Assembly (NCBI GenBank): GCA_035354435.1
Contig: DAOQAY010000024.1
Location: forward strand, 1 to 26,773
Direction of reading: 5' to 3'
From: JAKLDO01 sp035354435
GTDB lineage: Bacteria > UBP6 > UBA1177
DNA: 26,773 nt
Below are positions 14,768 to 22,068 of the stretch, one piece after another. Below the pieces are notes generated by a model, which worked only from the letters and a program-made list of their open reading frames with translations, ran no database searches and had not been told where the DNA came from. The translations under genes and the position numbers were made by a program. Numbering within the stretch: the stretch's first letter is position 1; every line of letters begins with the position of its first letter.

Positions 14768-15643
14768 ATGGATAAATCAGAGCTTGTGAAATTTGACGAC
14801 ATTCAAAGCCGCATATATACGATCAGGGGTGTTCAGGTAATGCTGGACAGGGATCTTGCCGAATTCTATTCTGTAAAACCGATAAAATTGAGAGAACAGA
14901 TTAAAAGAAACATCCGCCGTTTTCCACCAGATTTTATGTTTCAATTATCTCAAAATGAGGCTGAGCTTATGGTATCGCAAAATGCGATACCTTCAAAACA
15001 GCATCTTGGAGGGTTTCTTCCGTATGTGTTCTCCGAGCAAGGGGTTGCTGCTGTTTCGTCGATTCTAAGTAGTGAAAGAGCGATAGACATAAGCATTCAG
15101 ATAATGAGAGCTTTTGTTTCGATGCGTCGTTTTATATCAAATAATGCTCAGATATTTCAACGACTTGATACTGTCGAAATAAAGCAGATAGAAACCGACA
15201 GTAAGATCGAAAAGGTTCTAACAGCTCTCGAAAACAAACAGCTTCAACCTAAGCAGGGAATATTTTTTGAAGGTCAGATCTTTGATGCTCACAATTTTGT
15301 TTCAGATCTCGTCCGGTCAGCGGAAAAGTCCATCGTTCTGATTGATAATTTTGTGGATGATTCAGTTCTCACACTTTTTTCAAAACGGAAATATGGTGTC
15401 AACCTCAAAATTCTGACAAAAAATGTGACGAAACAGCTTCGACTCGACATGAAAAAATTTAATGAACAGTTCCCCGTCGCTGAAATTCAGGAATTCGATC
15501 TTTCCCACGACCGGTTTCTGATAATCGACAACAAGTCAGTCTATCACATCGGTGCATCGCTCAAAGACCTCGGAAAAAAATGGTTCGCATTCTCGAAAAT
15601 GGATATTGAAATTGATTACATCCTTAAAAGAATTGGAAACTGA
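14768..15643 (+). CDS. ORF6N domain protein with PLD-like C-terminal domain
   Basis: A 291-residue protein. The N-terminal ORF6N domain (about 10-125) is recognised from YTIRGVQVMLDRDLAEFYSV (17-36), RFPPDFMFQL (51-60) and YVFSEQGVAAVSSIL (86-100); ORF6N is a DNA-binding-type domain common in phage and accessory loci. A coiled-coil stretch follows (about 128-160), then a C-terminal domain (about 170-291) with IVLIDNFVDD (189-198) and His247-x-Arg249-x4-Asp254 in HDRFLIID, resembling a phospholipase D HxK motif with Arg for Lys. A single such motif suggests a binding fold or a dimeric nuclease-like unit. It is monocistronic with its own promoter and is probably an accessory gene. The biological role is not established to my knowledge. 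Confidence 0.85.
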   Translation: MDKSELVKFDDIQSRIYTIRGVQVMLDRDLAEFYSVKPIKLREQIKRNIRRFPPDFMFQLSQNEAELMVSQNAIPSKQHLGGFLPYVFSEQGVAAVSSILSSERAIDISIQIMRAFVSMRRFISNNAQIFQRLDTVEIKQIETDSKIEKVLTALENKQLQPKQGIFFEGQIFDAHNFVSDLVRSAEKSIVLIDNFVDDSVLTLFSKRKYGVNLKILTKNVTKQLRLDMKKFNEQFPVAEIQEFDLSHDRFLIIDNKSVYHIGASLKDLGKKWFAFSKMDIEIDYILKRIGN

Positions 15644-15733
15644 TTCTTACTCGAATATTCCGTCTGATCTGTTCAGTCAAGTCCCAAAGCGATTTTTATC
15701 TTACTGCCGATTTCGATCAGGGCTTCTTCTAAC

Positions 15734-15762
15734 TTGAAATTAAAACCTATATTATGTACAAT
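15734..15762 (+). promoter_or_regulatory. Sigma-70-like promoter for the SBBP protein gene
   Basis: TTGAAA (15734-15739) and TACAAT (15757-15762; both five of six) lie 17 bases apart. GGAGGT lies seven bases before the ATG at 15796. Expression as a separate transcript is likely. Confidence 0.5.
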
Positions 15763-15795
15763 CCCTACTGTTGCTAAAATCCTTGGAGGTTTTTT

Positions 15796-18555
15796 ATGAG
15801 AAGTTTCATTACATTGATTTTTATCTTTTCACTTTTTTCGACTTTTGTGTTGTCAGCAGTTTCAATTCCAGGCAATGCGGAGAATCCGTTTATCGAAAAT
15901 GCAGGTCAGCACGATTTCGGCATCCTGTTTTCTGTAGGAGTTCCTGGAGGAACGGCACTTGTTTCAGATCTCAATGAAATAAATTACAGCATAGGAAATG
16001 CCTCTTTCACTGAAAAAATGGAATTTCTCGGGAATGATAATTTAAAAGGCGAACAGTTCTCCAATGCGATTATCAATATTTACAAGGAAAACTTCCGTGC
16101 CTCAAATATCAATGCGTTCAATTCTCTTGCCGCAGAAAATGAAAATGACGGAATATCACTTGAACTCAGATCATCCCGCAGAACATTTGAAAAGATATTC
16201 ACCGTTGATCCGGGTGCCGACCCATGCGGTATCAGAATATCAATAGACAACGCTCAACTCATTGAAACTGTTAATAAATATCTTGTCATTCACACAGGCG
16301 GCGGCTCAGTTTCATTCACTGCTCCTGTTGCATGGCAGAATACTGAAAACGGAAAGCGTGCCGTTGAAGTGGCATACACAATTAACGGTAAAAGCTACGG
16401 TTTCTCAGTAGGAAACTATGACAGTAACCTGCCACTTTTTATTGATCCTCTTCTTACCGGAGTGTTCATCGGCGGAAACGGCATCGATGAAGCTGTTGCA
16501 ATGACTGTTGCGCAAAACGGCGATATAATTATTGCAGGACCTACTTTTTCAAACGACTTTCCTGTAACAGATTTAAGCACTTACAAAAGTGTGAATGACC
16601 GTCCCGACTGTGTTATAATAAGATATACTCCTCAAGGCGCACTCAAAGCTGCAACATATTTTGGCGGAAGCAGATCCGAATGTTCAGCAAACGAAACTGA
16701 CGATAACTGGACAAATCTTTCAAAGATTTATTACACTGGTCTGACGACAATCGGCAATTCTGTTTTCCTCGGCAGTACAACCTATTCAACCGACCTTCCT
16801 GTAACAAGTGAAGCTTACGATAAAACATGTGGAAACGACGGCAACTGCAACAATGGACAGGCAGATGCTTTCATTGCAAAATTTGATGAAAATCTTGTTC
16901 TTGAAGCGGCAACATATTACGGCGGATCGAGCATCGACAGAGGACGGGCTATAACAACTGACGGCAGTAATGTTATTCTCGCCGGAGATTCAAAAAGTAC
17001 TGATCTGCCTCCGGTAATGCCTTTCGGCGGCGGTGATTACGATGCTTTTGTAGCTTCATTTGCCAGCGATCTGAAATCATTGAACACCGCCACTATGATC
17101 GGAGGCAATAACCGCGACAGAGCAATGGCTGTCACCTCAAATTTACACGGTATCTATATTACCGGAATAACCGGTTCATCAAACTTTCCTGTGACAAACA
17201 ATGCTTATGATAAATCATTTTCTTCAGGCGGAATGGGTGATATTTTTGTAGCAAAATTTAACAAAACGACTCTTGCGGTTGAAGCAGCAACTCTTCTGGG
17301 CGGTGGCTGGACCGATTATGGATATTCAATAGCAGCTCATTCAAACGGCTCAGTCTATGTTGCTGGAGCGACCTATAGCGAGCCGGATGACGGATTCCCG
17401 GTTACAGTCGGCGCATTTCAGACAACAGCCGTAACTAACACCAACAACAACTCAAACTGGAGAACAGAAGGTTTTGTAGCCAAATTCAGCAAAGATCTGG
17501 ATTCTCTGGACGCATTGACATACCTTGGCGGAAATACTCAGGATGACATAAAAGGTATTACTCTGGCTTCGAATGGCGATGCAGTTGTCACAGGATTTAC
17601 AAATTCAACGAACTTCCCGATCGTGGAAGGATCGTTTGATACAACTTCCGGTGGAGGATGGGACGGTTTTATTTCAGTATTTTCAGATAATCTTGCAACT
17701 TTGAAAGCATCAACTCTTATCGGAGGGACCGGCGAAGACAGGCTTTTCGGTATCGGTGTTGACACTTTCGGGAACCCGACAGCGGCAGGACTTACCACTT
17801 CAACAGAAATACCGGGAATAACAGGTGTAAAGAACGGTTCAACCGACATTATGTTCCTGAGAATTGCACCTGACCTGAAAGCATCATCTGATACTCCGGC
17901 TGGAATTGTTGACCCGGACTTTATCGACTTTGGAGAACTTGATGTAGCAGTAACATCTTCACTTGTTTCTGTAAAACTTCAGAATAATGGCGGAGCCGCT
18001 TTAAATGTTTCAGGGATAAACTTAGATGACACCATTAATTTTGAATTGACTTTCCCTGGTCCGTTTGCATGTTCAACCGTGATGACTGTCGCTCCGGGAA
18101 CATACTGCTTCTTCAGCGTTTCGATGACTCCGCAAATTTCAGGAACTCTTAATGGAACTATTACCATTTCAACAGACTCGACAGATCTGGCAGTTGATCT
18201 GACAGGAAGCGGCAAAGAGACTGGCGACACAGGGAATACAGGCAATACTGGTGATACCGGAAACACTGGAGACACCGGAAANNNNNNNNNNNNNNNNNNN
18301 NNNNNNNNNNNNNNNNNNNNNNNNNNNNNNNNNNNNNNNNNNNNNNNNNNNNNNNNNNNNNNNNNNNNNNNNNNNNNNNNNGGTAACACTGGTAACACTG
18401 GAAACACCGGTGATACAGGAAATACCGGTGATACAGGAAATACTGGAAATACCGGAGACGATAGCGGAATAACAGATGACGAAACTACAGATGATGCAAC
18501 AATAGCACCGCATCCTAAAATAAAAGGATCGGGATGTTCAGTAACAATTTTCTAA
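15796..18555 (+). CDS. Secreted SBBP beta-propeller protein with choice-of-anchor D domain
   Basis: An exported protein, 919 codons with the gap counted as 100 N. It has a signal peptide (about 1-21, MRSFITLIFIFSLF...LSA); an N-terminal domain (about 28-215) starting with the FIENAGQHDFGILF block typical of these proteins; about eight SBBP beta-propeller repeats (about 220-690) with recurrent GGN-D-A...V..T.S..FP cores; and an ASPM/SPD-2/Hydin-like choice-of-anchor D domain (about 700-805, PDFIDFGELDVAV). A Gly-Asn/Asp-Thr linker and a short tail ending GSGCSVTIF follow. It is likely a cell-surface or extracellular adhesion or scaffold protein. The linker length is uncertain because of the gap, though the frame is the same on both sides. 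The near-terminal Cys could be a processing or anchoring site (inference). Confidence 0.85.
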   Translation: MRSFITLIFIFSLFSTFVLSAVSIPGNAENPFIENAGQHDFGILFSVGVPGGTALVSDLNEINYSIGNASFTEKMEFLGNDNLKGEQFSNAIINIYKENFRASNINAFNSLAAENENDGISLELRSSRRTFEKIFTVDPGADPCGIRISIDNAQLIETVNKYLVIHTGGGSVSFTAPVAWQNTENGKRAVEVAYTINGKSYGFSVGNYDSNLPLFIDPLLTGVFIGGNGIDEAVAMTVAQNGDIIIAGPTFSNDFPVTDLSTYKSVNDRPDCVIIRYTPQGALKAATYFGGSRSECSANETDDNWTNLSKIYYTGLTTIGNSVFLGSTTYSTDLPVTSEAYDKTCGNDGNCNNGQADAFIAKFDENLVLEAATYYGGSSIDRGRAITTDGSNVILAGDSKSTDLPPVMPFGGGDYDAFVASFASDLKSLNTATMIGGNNRDRAMAVTSNLHGIYITGITGSSNFPVTNNAYDKSFSSGGMGDIFVAKFNKTTLAVEAATLLGGGWTDYGYSIAAHSNGSVYVAGATYSEPDDGFPVTVGAFQTTAVTNTNNNSNWRTEGFVAKFSKDLDSLDALTYLGGNTQDDIKGITLASNGDAVVTGFTNSTNFPIVEGSFDTTSGGGWDGFISVFSDNLATLKASTLIGGTGEDRLFGIGVDTFGNPTAAGLTTSTEIPGITGVKNGSTDIMFLRIAPDLKASSDTPAGIVDPDFIDFGELDVAVTSSLVSVKLQNNGGAALNVSGINLDDTINFELTFPGPFACSTVMTVAPGTYCFFSVSMTPQISGTLNGTITISTDSTDLAVDLTGSGKETGDTGNTGNTGDTGNTGDTGXXXXXXXXXXXXXXXXXXXXXXXXXXXXXXXXXXGNTGNTGNTGDTGNTGDTGNTGNTGDDSGITDDETTDDATIAPHPKIKGSGCSVTIF
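18220..18459 (+). repeat. 9-base coding minisatellite (Gly-Asn/Asp-Thr), copy 1
   Basis: Tandem GGN-(AAY/GAY)-ACN units with synonymous third-base variation, in the frame of the SBBP protein. The array contains the second N run. A pure repeat would need 4+9k missing bases. Confidence 0.9.
18282..18381. other. Assembly gap of 100 N inside the Gly-Asn/Asp-Thr repeat
   Basis: Exactly 100 N of filler within the minisatellite; the true length is unknown. The reading frame is the same on both sides when 100 is used, because 100 and 4+9k both leave remainder 1 on division by three. Confidence 0.98.
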
Positions 18556-18573
18556 TAAAATTCAGGAGAATAC

Positions 18574-19383
18574 ATGCCCTCAAAAAATTATCAAATTAAC
18601 CAGATCAATAAAAAGCTTGCCGTTCTGATAGACGGAGACAATGCTCAACCTTCTCTCATTACAAAGATCCTTGCTGAGGCCGCTAAGTTCGGCAATATAA
18701 CAATCCGAAGAGTTTACGGAGACTGGACTACACCTCAGATGAAAAGCTGGAAAGAAGCTTTGAACAGTCATGCAGTACAACCGATCCAGCAATTCAGATA
18801 TACTGTTGGAAAAAATGCAACCGACAGCGCAATGATAATTGATGCAATGGACATTCTTCATTCAGGAGTTGTCGACACTTTCTGCCTTGTCAGCTCTGAC
18901 AGCGACTATACCAGACTTGCCACAAGAATCAGAGAGACAGGCATGTTTGTGGTCGGTATCGGAAAAAACACTACACCGAAACCTTTTGTAAACGCCTGCA
19001 ACATTTTCACATATACAGAAAATCTTGAAATCGCAGACGAAGATCTTGACGCAGTTGAAGTTGTTGTTGAGCCGCCTAAAGAAATGACTGCAAAAGAAAA
19101 AGAAAAAAAACCGGAACTGATTTCAAAAAAACCTGCGAAACCGAACCCTGTGCCTCTATTAAAAGAAGCATTTTCCATGGCTGGAGATTCGGACTGGGTA
19201 CATCTCGGTCTTTTTGGAAATTATTTAAGCCAGCTTGATCCCGGGTTTGATCCGAGAACATACGGATATAGACAGCTTTCACAGCTTTTAAAAGCCTACA
19301 AGAACTTCTTTGAGCTCAGATTCAGCGAAGGTGAAGGTCCGAGTGATGTTTATGTCCGCCTTAAAACAAAACCATCCAAGTGA
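18574..19383 (+). CDS. NYN (LabA/DUF88-type) nuclease-fold protein with OST-HTH/LOTUS domain
   Basis: A 269-residue cytoplasmic protein. The N-terminal NYN domain (about 14-160) has a PIN-like fold with the acidic metal site: Asp20 and Asp22 in VLIDGDNAQ, Asp84 and Asp90 in ATDSAMIIDAMD, and Asp109/Asp111 in SSDSDYTRLA. A Lys/Pro-rich linker (about 170-200) leads to an OST-HTH/LOTUS domain (about 200-265, LGLFGNYLSQLDPGFDPRTYGYRQLSQLL), an RNA-binding (G-quadruplex or helicase-partner) module in other proteins. The likely role is an RNase or RNA-processing factor. CAGGAG precedes the ATG by seven bases. It lies 18 bases after the SBBP gene and is probably co-transcribed with it. Confidence 0.88.
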   Translation: MPSKNYQINQINKKLAVLIDGDNAQPSLITKILAEAAKFGNITIRRVYGDWTTPQMKSWKEALNSHAVQPIQQFRYTVGKNATDSAMIIDAMDILHSGVVDTFCLVSSDSDYTRLATRIRETGMFVVGIGKNTTPKPFVNACNIFTYTENLEIADEDLDAVEVVVEPPKEMTAKEKEKKPELISKKPAKPNPVPLLKEAFSMAGDSDWVHLGLFGNYLSQLDPGFDPRTYGYRQLSQLLKAYKNFFELRFSEGEGPSDVYVRLKTKPSK

Positions 19384-19416
19384 TACTGATCGTTTCTTTA
19401 GTAGCATTTCCTTAAA

Positions 19417-19444
19417 TTGACTTTTGTCCAATCCAGAGTAAATT
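19417..19444 (+). promoter_or_regulatory. Sigma-70-like promoter for the cysteine-rich lipoprotein gene
   Basis: TTGACT (19417-19422, five of six) and TAAATT (19439-19444, four of six) are separated by 16 bases. They lie 38 bases before the ATG, which has AGAGGAG as its ribosome site. Confidence 0.45.
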
Positions 19445-19481
19445 CTTACAGTATTACTATTCCTTAATTTGAGAGGAGAAT

Positions 19482-21014
19482 ATGAAAAAAATTTTTGCAT
19501 TTGCAATGATCGCTTTATTGGCACTTTTTGTTTCTTGCGGTGACGAAACAAAAAAGATTCCTACATCAGACTCAGATAATGAAGTAACAGATGATACCGG
19601 AGATAATGATACCGGTAACACGGGTGACACCGGCGATACAGGTAACACAGGCAATACAGGCGACACTGGTAACACCGGAAATACTGGAAATACTGGCGAT
19701 ACCGGCAATACTGGTAACACTGGCAACACAGGCAACACTGGCAACACTGGCGATGTCGACAATACTGGCGATGTCGATAATGAAACACCCGATGTTGATA
19801 CCGCTCCGGATCCATGTGCTCCTTGCGACCTTAGCAACAGAAAATGCGTTCAACAGGGTGAGAACTGGGTTTGCGGCGGATGTAAAACTAAATACTATGA
19901 AAACACAGAAGATATTTGTGTAATGAAAGGTGAACTTGGCGCTGATTGTGATCTTGCGAATTATGCCGGAACTGATTGTGTCGATGGAAAATGTGTAGAC
20001 AGTGTCTGCTGTGATAGCGACTGTACCGGACTTTGTGAAGGTTGTAATGTCTCTGAATTTTTTAGAGGATACTGTTCTCCTCAGGCGGCAGGAACTGATA
20101 TTGATGAAGAATGTACAGCTGCCGACCCGTCTACATGCGGTCAAAACGGTTTTTGTGATGGAAATAGAGCGTGTCAGATTTATGATACTACAACACAATG
20201 TGCGAATCCTTTCTGTTCAGCTGGAACAATTTTGAAAAGTGTTACTTATTCGCATTCCACAGAAGCTGCTTTCTGTGACGGTGCAGGAACTTGCGACACA
20301 ACAGATCTTACTGTAACAGCCTGCACTCCTTATACTTGTAATCTTACTACCGGTCTGTGTTCCGGCGGATCATGCTCTGATGATACAGGATGTGTTGCAG
20401 GGTACTACTGCTCAGGAAGTGTTTGTGTTGCCAAACTGGCGAATGGTTCTGTCTGCACAGCAAATAATCAGTGTTCTTCAGGTGACTGCACTCTCGATGA
20501 CTTCGGTTCTGATGGAATTAAATACTGTGTTCCGAGTGTCCCGGCACATTGCGCAAGAGAAAGTTCATGGTATGCGGCAGATGCTACTTTCTGTACTGCA
20601 GCAGGTGCAAATACCTATAAAAAATGTACTCCTGATTCATGGGGTGATGCTATAAACTGCACAAATACAACAAGCAGAGGATGCAAACCCACAGGTTATT
20701 TGAACAATGCCGGTTATTATTCCCCTGATTCATGCGGAGACACCGTTTCAGGAGCGGTATGCACTGAAGACACAACATGCGCAAAATGTGAATATACAGT
20801 AACAGCCAACATCCCAGGCGGAACAAAGCCCGTCAGCGTTACAAGCGTATACACATTTGGAACGACAGGATGCCTCAGAACATGTTTAAGTAAAACAGGA
20901 ATAGCAACAAACAGTCTGTGCGGACAGATATCAAGAATAGGAACAAACAGCCATTATTGTTATAAAACCACCACATCTCTTGGGGCAACTATTGGAATAT
21001 GCTTAGAAAATTAA
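19482..21014 (+). CDS. Cysteine-rich surface lipoprotein with Gly-Asn/Asp-Thr stalk
   Basis: A 510-residue lipoprotein. It has a signal peptide with lipobox FVSC (Cys19), an acidic spacer, a Gly-(Asn/Asp)-Thr stalk (about 39-100), then a long cysteine-rich region (about 108-360) and a C-terminal part with fewer cysteines (about 360-510). Motifs such as CVDGKCVDSVCCDSDCTGLC and SSGDC are typical of the dickkopf/EGF-like cysteine modules found in Myxococcota surface proteins. All of it should be exported and disulphide-bonded. A surface recognition or adhesion role is inferred from the architecture; no enzyme motif was seen. The stalk DNA matches the minisatellite in the SBBP gene 1.1 kb upstream. 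Confidence 0.85.
   Translation: MKKIFAFAMIALLALFVSCGDETKKIPTSDSDNEVTDDTGDNDTGNTGDTGDTGNTGNTGDTGNTGNTGNTGDTGNTGNTGNTGNTGNTGDVDNTGDVDNETPDVDTAPDPCAPCDLSNRKCVQQGENWVCGGCKTKYYENTEDICVMKGELGADCDLANYAGTDCVDGKCVDSVCCDSDCTGLCEGCNVSEFFRGYCSPQAAGTDIDEECTAADPSTCGQNGFCDGNRACQIYDTTTQCANPFCSAGTILKSVTYSHSTEAAFCDGAGTCDTTDLTVTACTPYTCNLTTGLCSGGSCSDDTGCVAGYYCSGSVCVAKLANGSVCTANNQCSSGDCTLDDFGSDGIKYCVPSVPAHCARESSWYAADATFCTAAGANTYKKCTPDSWGDAINCTNTTSRGCKPTGYLNNAGYYSPDSCGDTVSGAVCTEDTTCAKCEYTVTANIPGGTKPVSVTSVYTFGTTGCLRTCLSKTGIATNSLCGQISRIGTNSHYCYKTTTSLGATIGICLEN
19596..19779 (+). repeat. 9-base coding minisatellite (Gly-Asn/Asp-Thr), copy 2
   Basis: About 20 tandem nine-base units encoding GNT, GDT and finally GDV/DNT variants, in frame in the lipoprotein. 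It has the same unit and orientation as the array at 18220-18459. Confidence 0.9.
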
Positions 21015-21018
21015 CGAA

Positions 21019-21054
21019 TATCAGACAAATAGGATCTATCAATAATTTCTGATA
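21019..21054. terminator. Weak inverted repeat between convergent genes
   Basis: TATCAGA (21019-21025) and TCTGATA (21048-21054) could form a seven-base stem with a 22-base loop in the 45-base space between convergent genes. No T-tract follows on either strand, so it is only a possible bidirectional termination element. Confidence 0.25.
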
Positions 21055-21059
21055 AAATC

Positions 21060-21998
21060 TCAGCTGTGAACTATCTTTGTTCCGGTCTTGCCATCGATAG
21101 CTTCTGTGAGTTTGTCTTCTGAAGTGATAAGAACCACTTTGCCCGGATTTGTTTTTACGAAATCTACTGCCGCTTTAATTTTCGGCCCCATGCTTCCTGC
21201 CGGAAATTCGCCCTGAGCGAGATAACTTTCGGCCTCTCTTGCTGTCATGCTGTCAAGCCATGTCGGACTATCAGATTTAAAGTTGACTGCAACCTTGTCA
21301 ACACCGGTAAGAATAACAACCATATCGGCATCTATTGTTTTTGCGATCATTACACTTGCAAGATCTTTATCAATAACAGCATCAATTCCGACAAACCCCT
21401 GCTTGCCTTTACGATAAACCGGAATTCCGCCGCCACCGCCTGTAATGACAGTAAATCCTGCGTCAAGAAGAGTGCTCATCGCTTCAGGATTAAGCACACG
21501 CAGAGGCATCGGGGAAGGAACAACACGCCTGTAACCCCTTCCACTGTCTTCCACCATTTTCCAGCCGCCTTTCATTTTTGACAAAGCCTTCTGCTGAGTA
21601 TAAAAAGGACCGACAGGCTTTGAAGGTCTTTGAAATGCAGGATCGTTCTGGTTAACTTCAATCTGAGTGACAAGTGTTGCCACTTTCGGCCTGTTACCTG
21701 TTTTTGCAACGCCGTTCATCACAGCCTGCTCTATCATATATCCCATACTTCCCTGAGTATCTGCGACACAGATTACAAGCGGATCGGGATATACTTCTGT
21801 TTCAGCCATTTCGTTTCTGATAAGTCTTGATCCTGCCTGAGGACCGTTTCCGTGAGTAATAACTACTTTATGCCCTTCATTTATCAATTTGACTATTCCG
21901 TCCATGGAAGCCTGAATGTTCCTTTCCTGGTCTTCAATGGTCCCTTTGTCGCCCGGCTTTATCAGGGCATTGCCACCGAGTGCAATCACTATCTTCAT
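21060..21998 (-). CDS. arcC: Carbamate kinase
   Basis: Reversibly converts carbamoyl phosphate and ADP to ATP, ammonia and CO2, usually the ATP-yielding last step of arginine, agmatine or purine-derived carbamoyl compound breakdown. It is 312 residues from the ATG at 21998, the usual size. It shows IALGGNALIKPGD (4-16), THGNGPQAGSRLIRNE, a GGGGGIPV loop and the C-terminal GSMGPKIKAA of the amino acid kinase fold. An in-frame ATG at 22013 gives five extra residues, but GGAG five bases before 21998 favours the shorter form. No arginine deiminase or ornithine carbamoyltransferase gene is nearby; the partner is the cDPG-synthetase-like gene upstream. A hairpin and T-tract lie just ahead of its ribosome site. 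Confidence 0.95.
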   Translation of the reverse strand: MKIVIALGGNALIKPGDKGTIEDQERNIQASMDGIVKLINEGHKVVITHGNGPQAGSRLIRNEMAETEVYPDPLVICVADTQGSMGYMIEQAVMNGVAKTGNRPKVATLVTQIEVNQNDPAFQRPSKPVGPFYTQQKALSKMKGGWKMVEDSGRGYRRVVPSPMPLRVLNPEAMSTLLDAGFTVITGGGGGIPVYRKGKQGFVGIDAVIDKDLASVMIAKTIDADMVVILTGVDKVAVNFKSDSPTWLDSMTAREAESYLAQGEFPAGSMGPKIKAAVDFVKTNPGKVVLITSEDKLTEAIDGKTGTKIVHS

Positions 21999-22008
21999 GC
22001 GGTCTCCA

Positions 22009-22044
22009 TCCAAAAAGAAAAGGGGACTTATGGAAAAGCCCCCT
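22009..22044 (-). terminator. Rho-independent terminator or attenuator between cDPGS-like gene and arcC
   Basis: On the minus strand, AGGGG-x-CTT pairs with AAG-x-CCCCT (stem of eight pairs with one mismatch, six-base loop, 22044 to 22021), followed by TTTTCTTTTT. The T-tract ends about ten bases before the arcC start. It either ends the upstream transcript or sets partial read-through into arcC. Confidence 0.75.
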
Positions 22045-22068
22045 ATAAAAAAGTTTGATCAGAAATTT

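Noticed and set aside
19457..20198. Minus-strand frames opposite the Gly-Asn/Asp-Thr and Cys-rich region
   Set aside because: They are low-complexity translations of the same repeat, without ribosome sites or domains.
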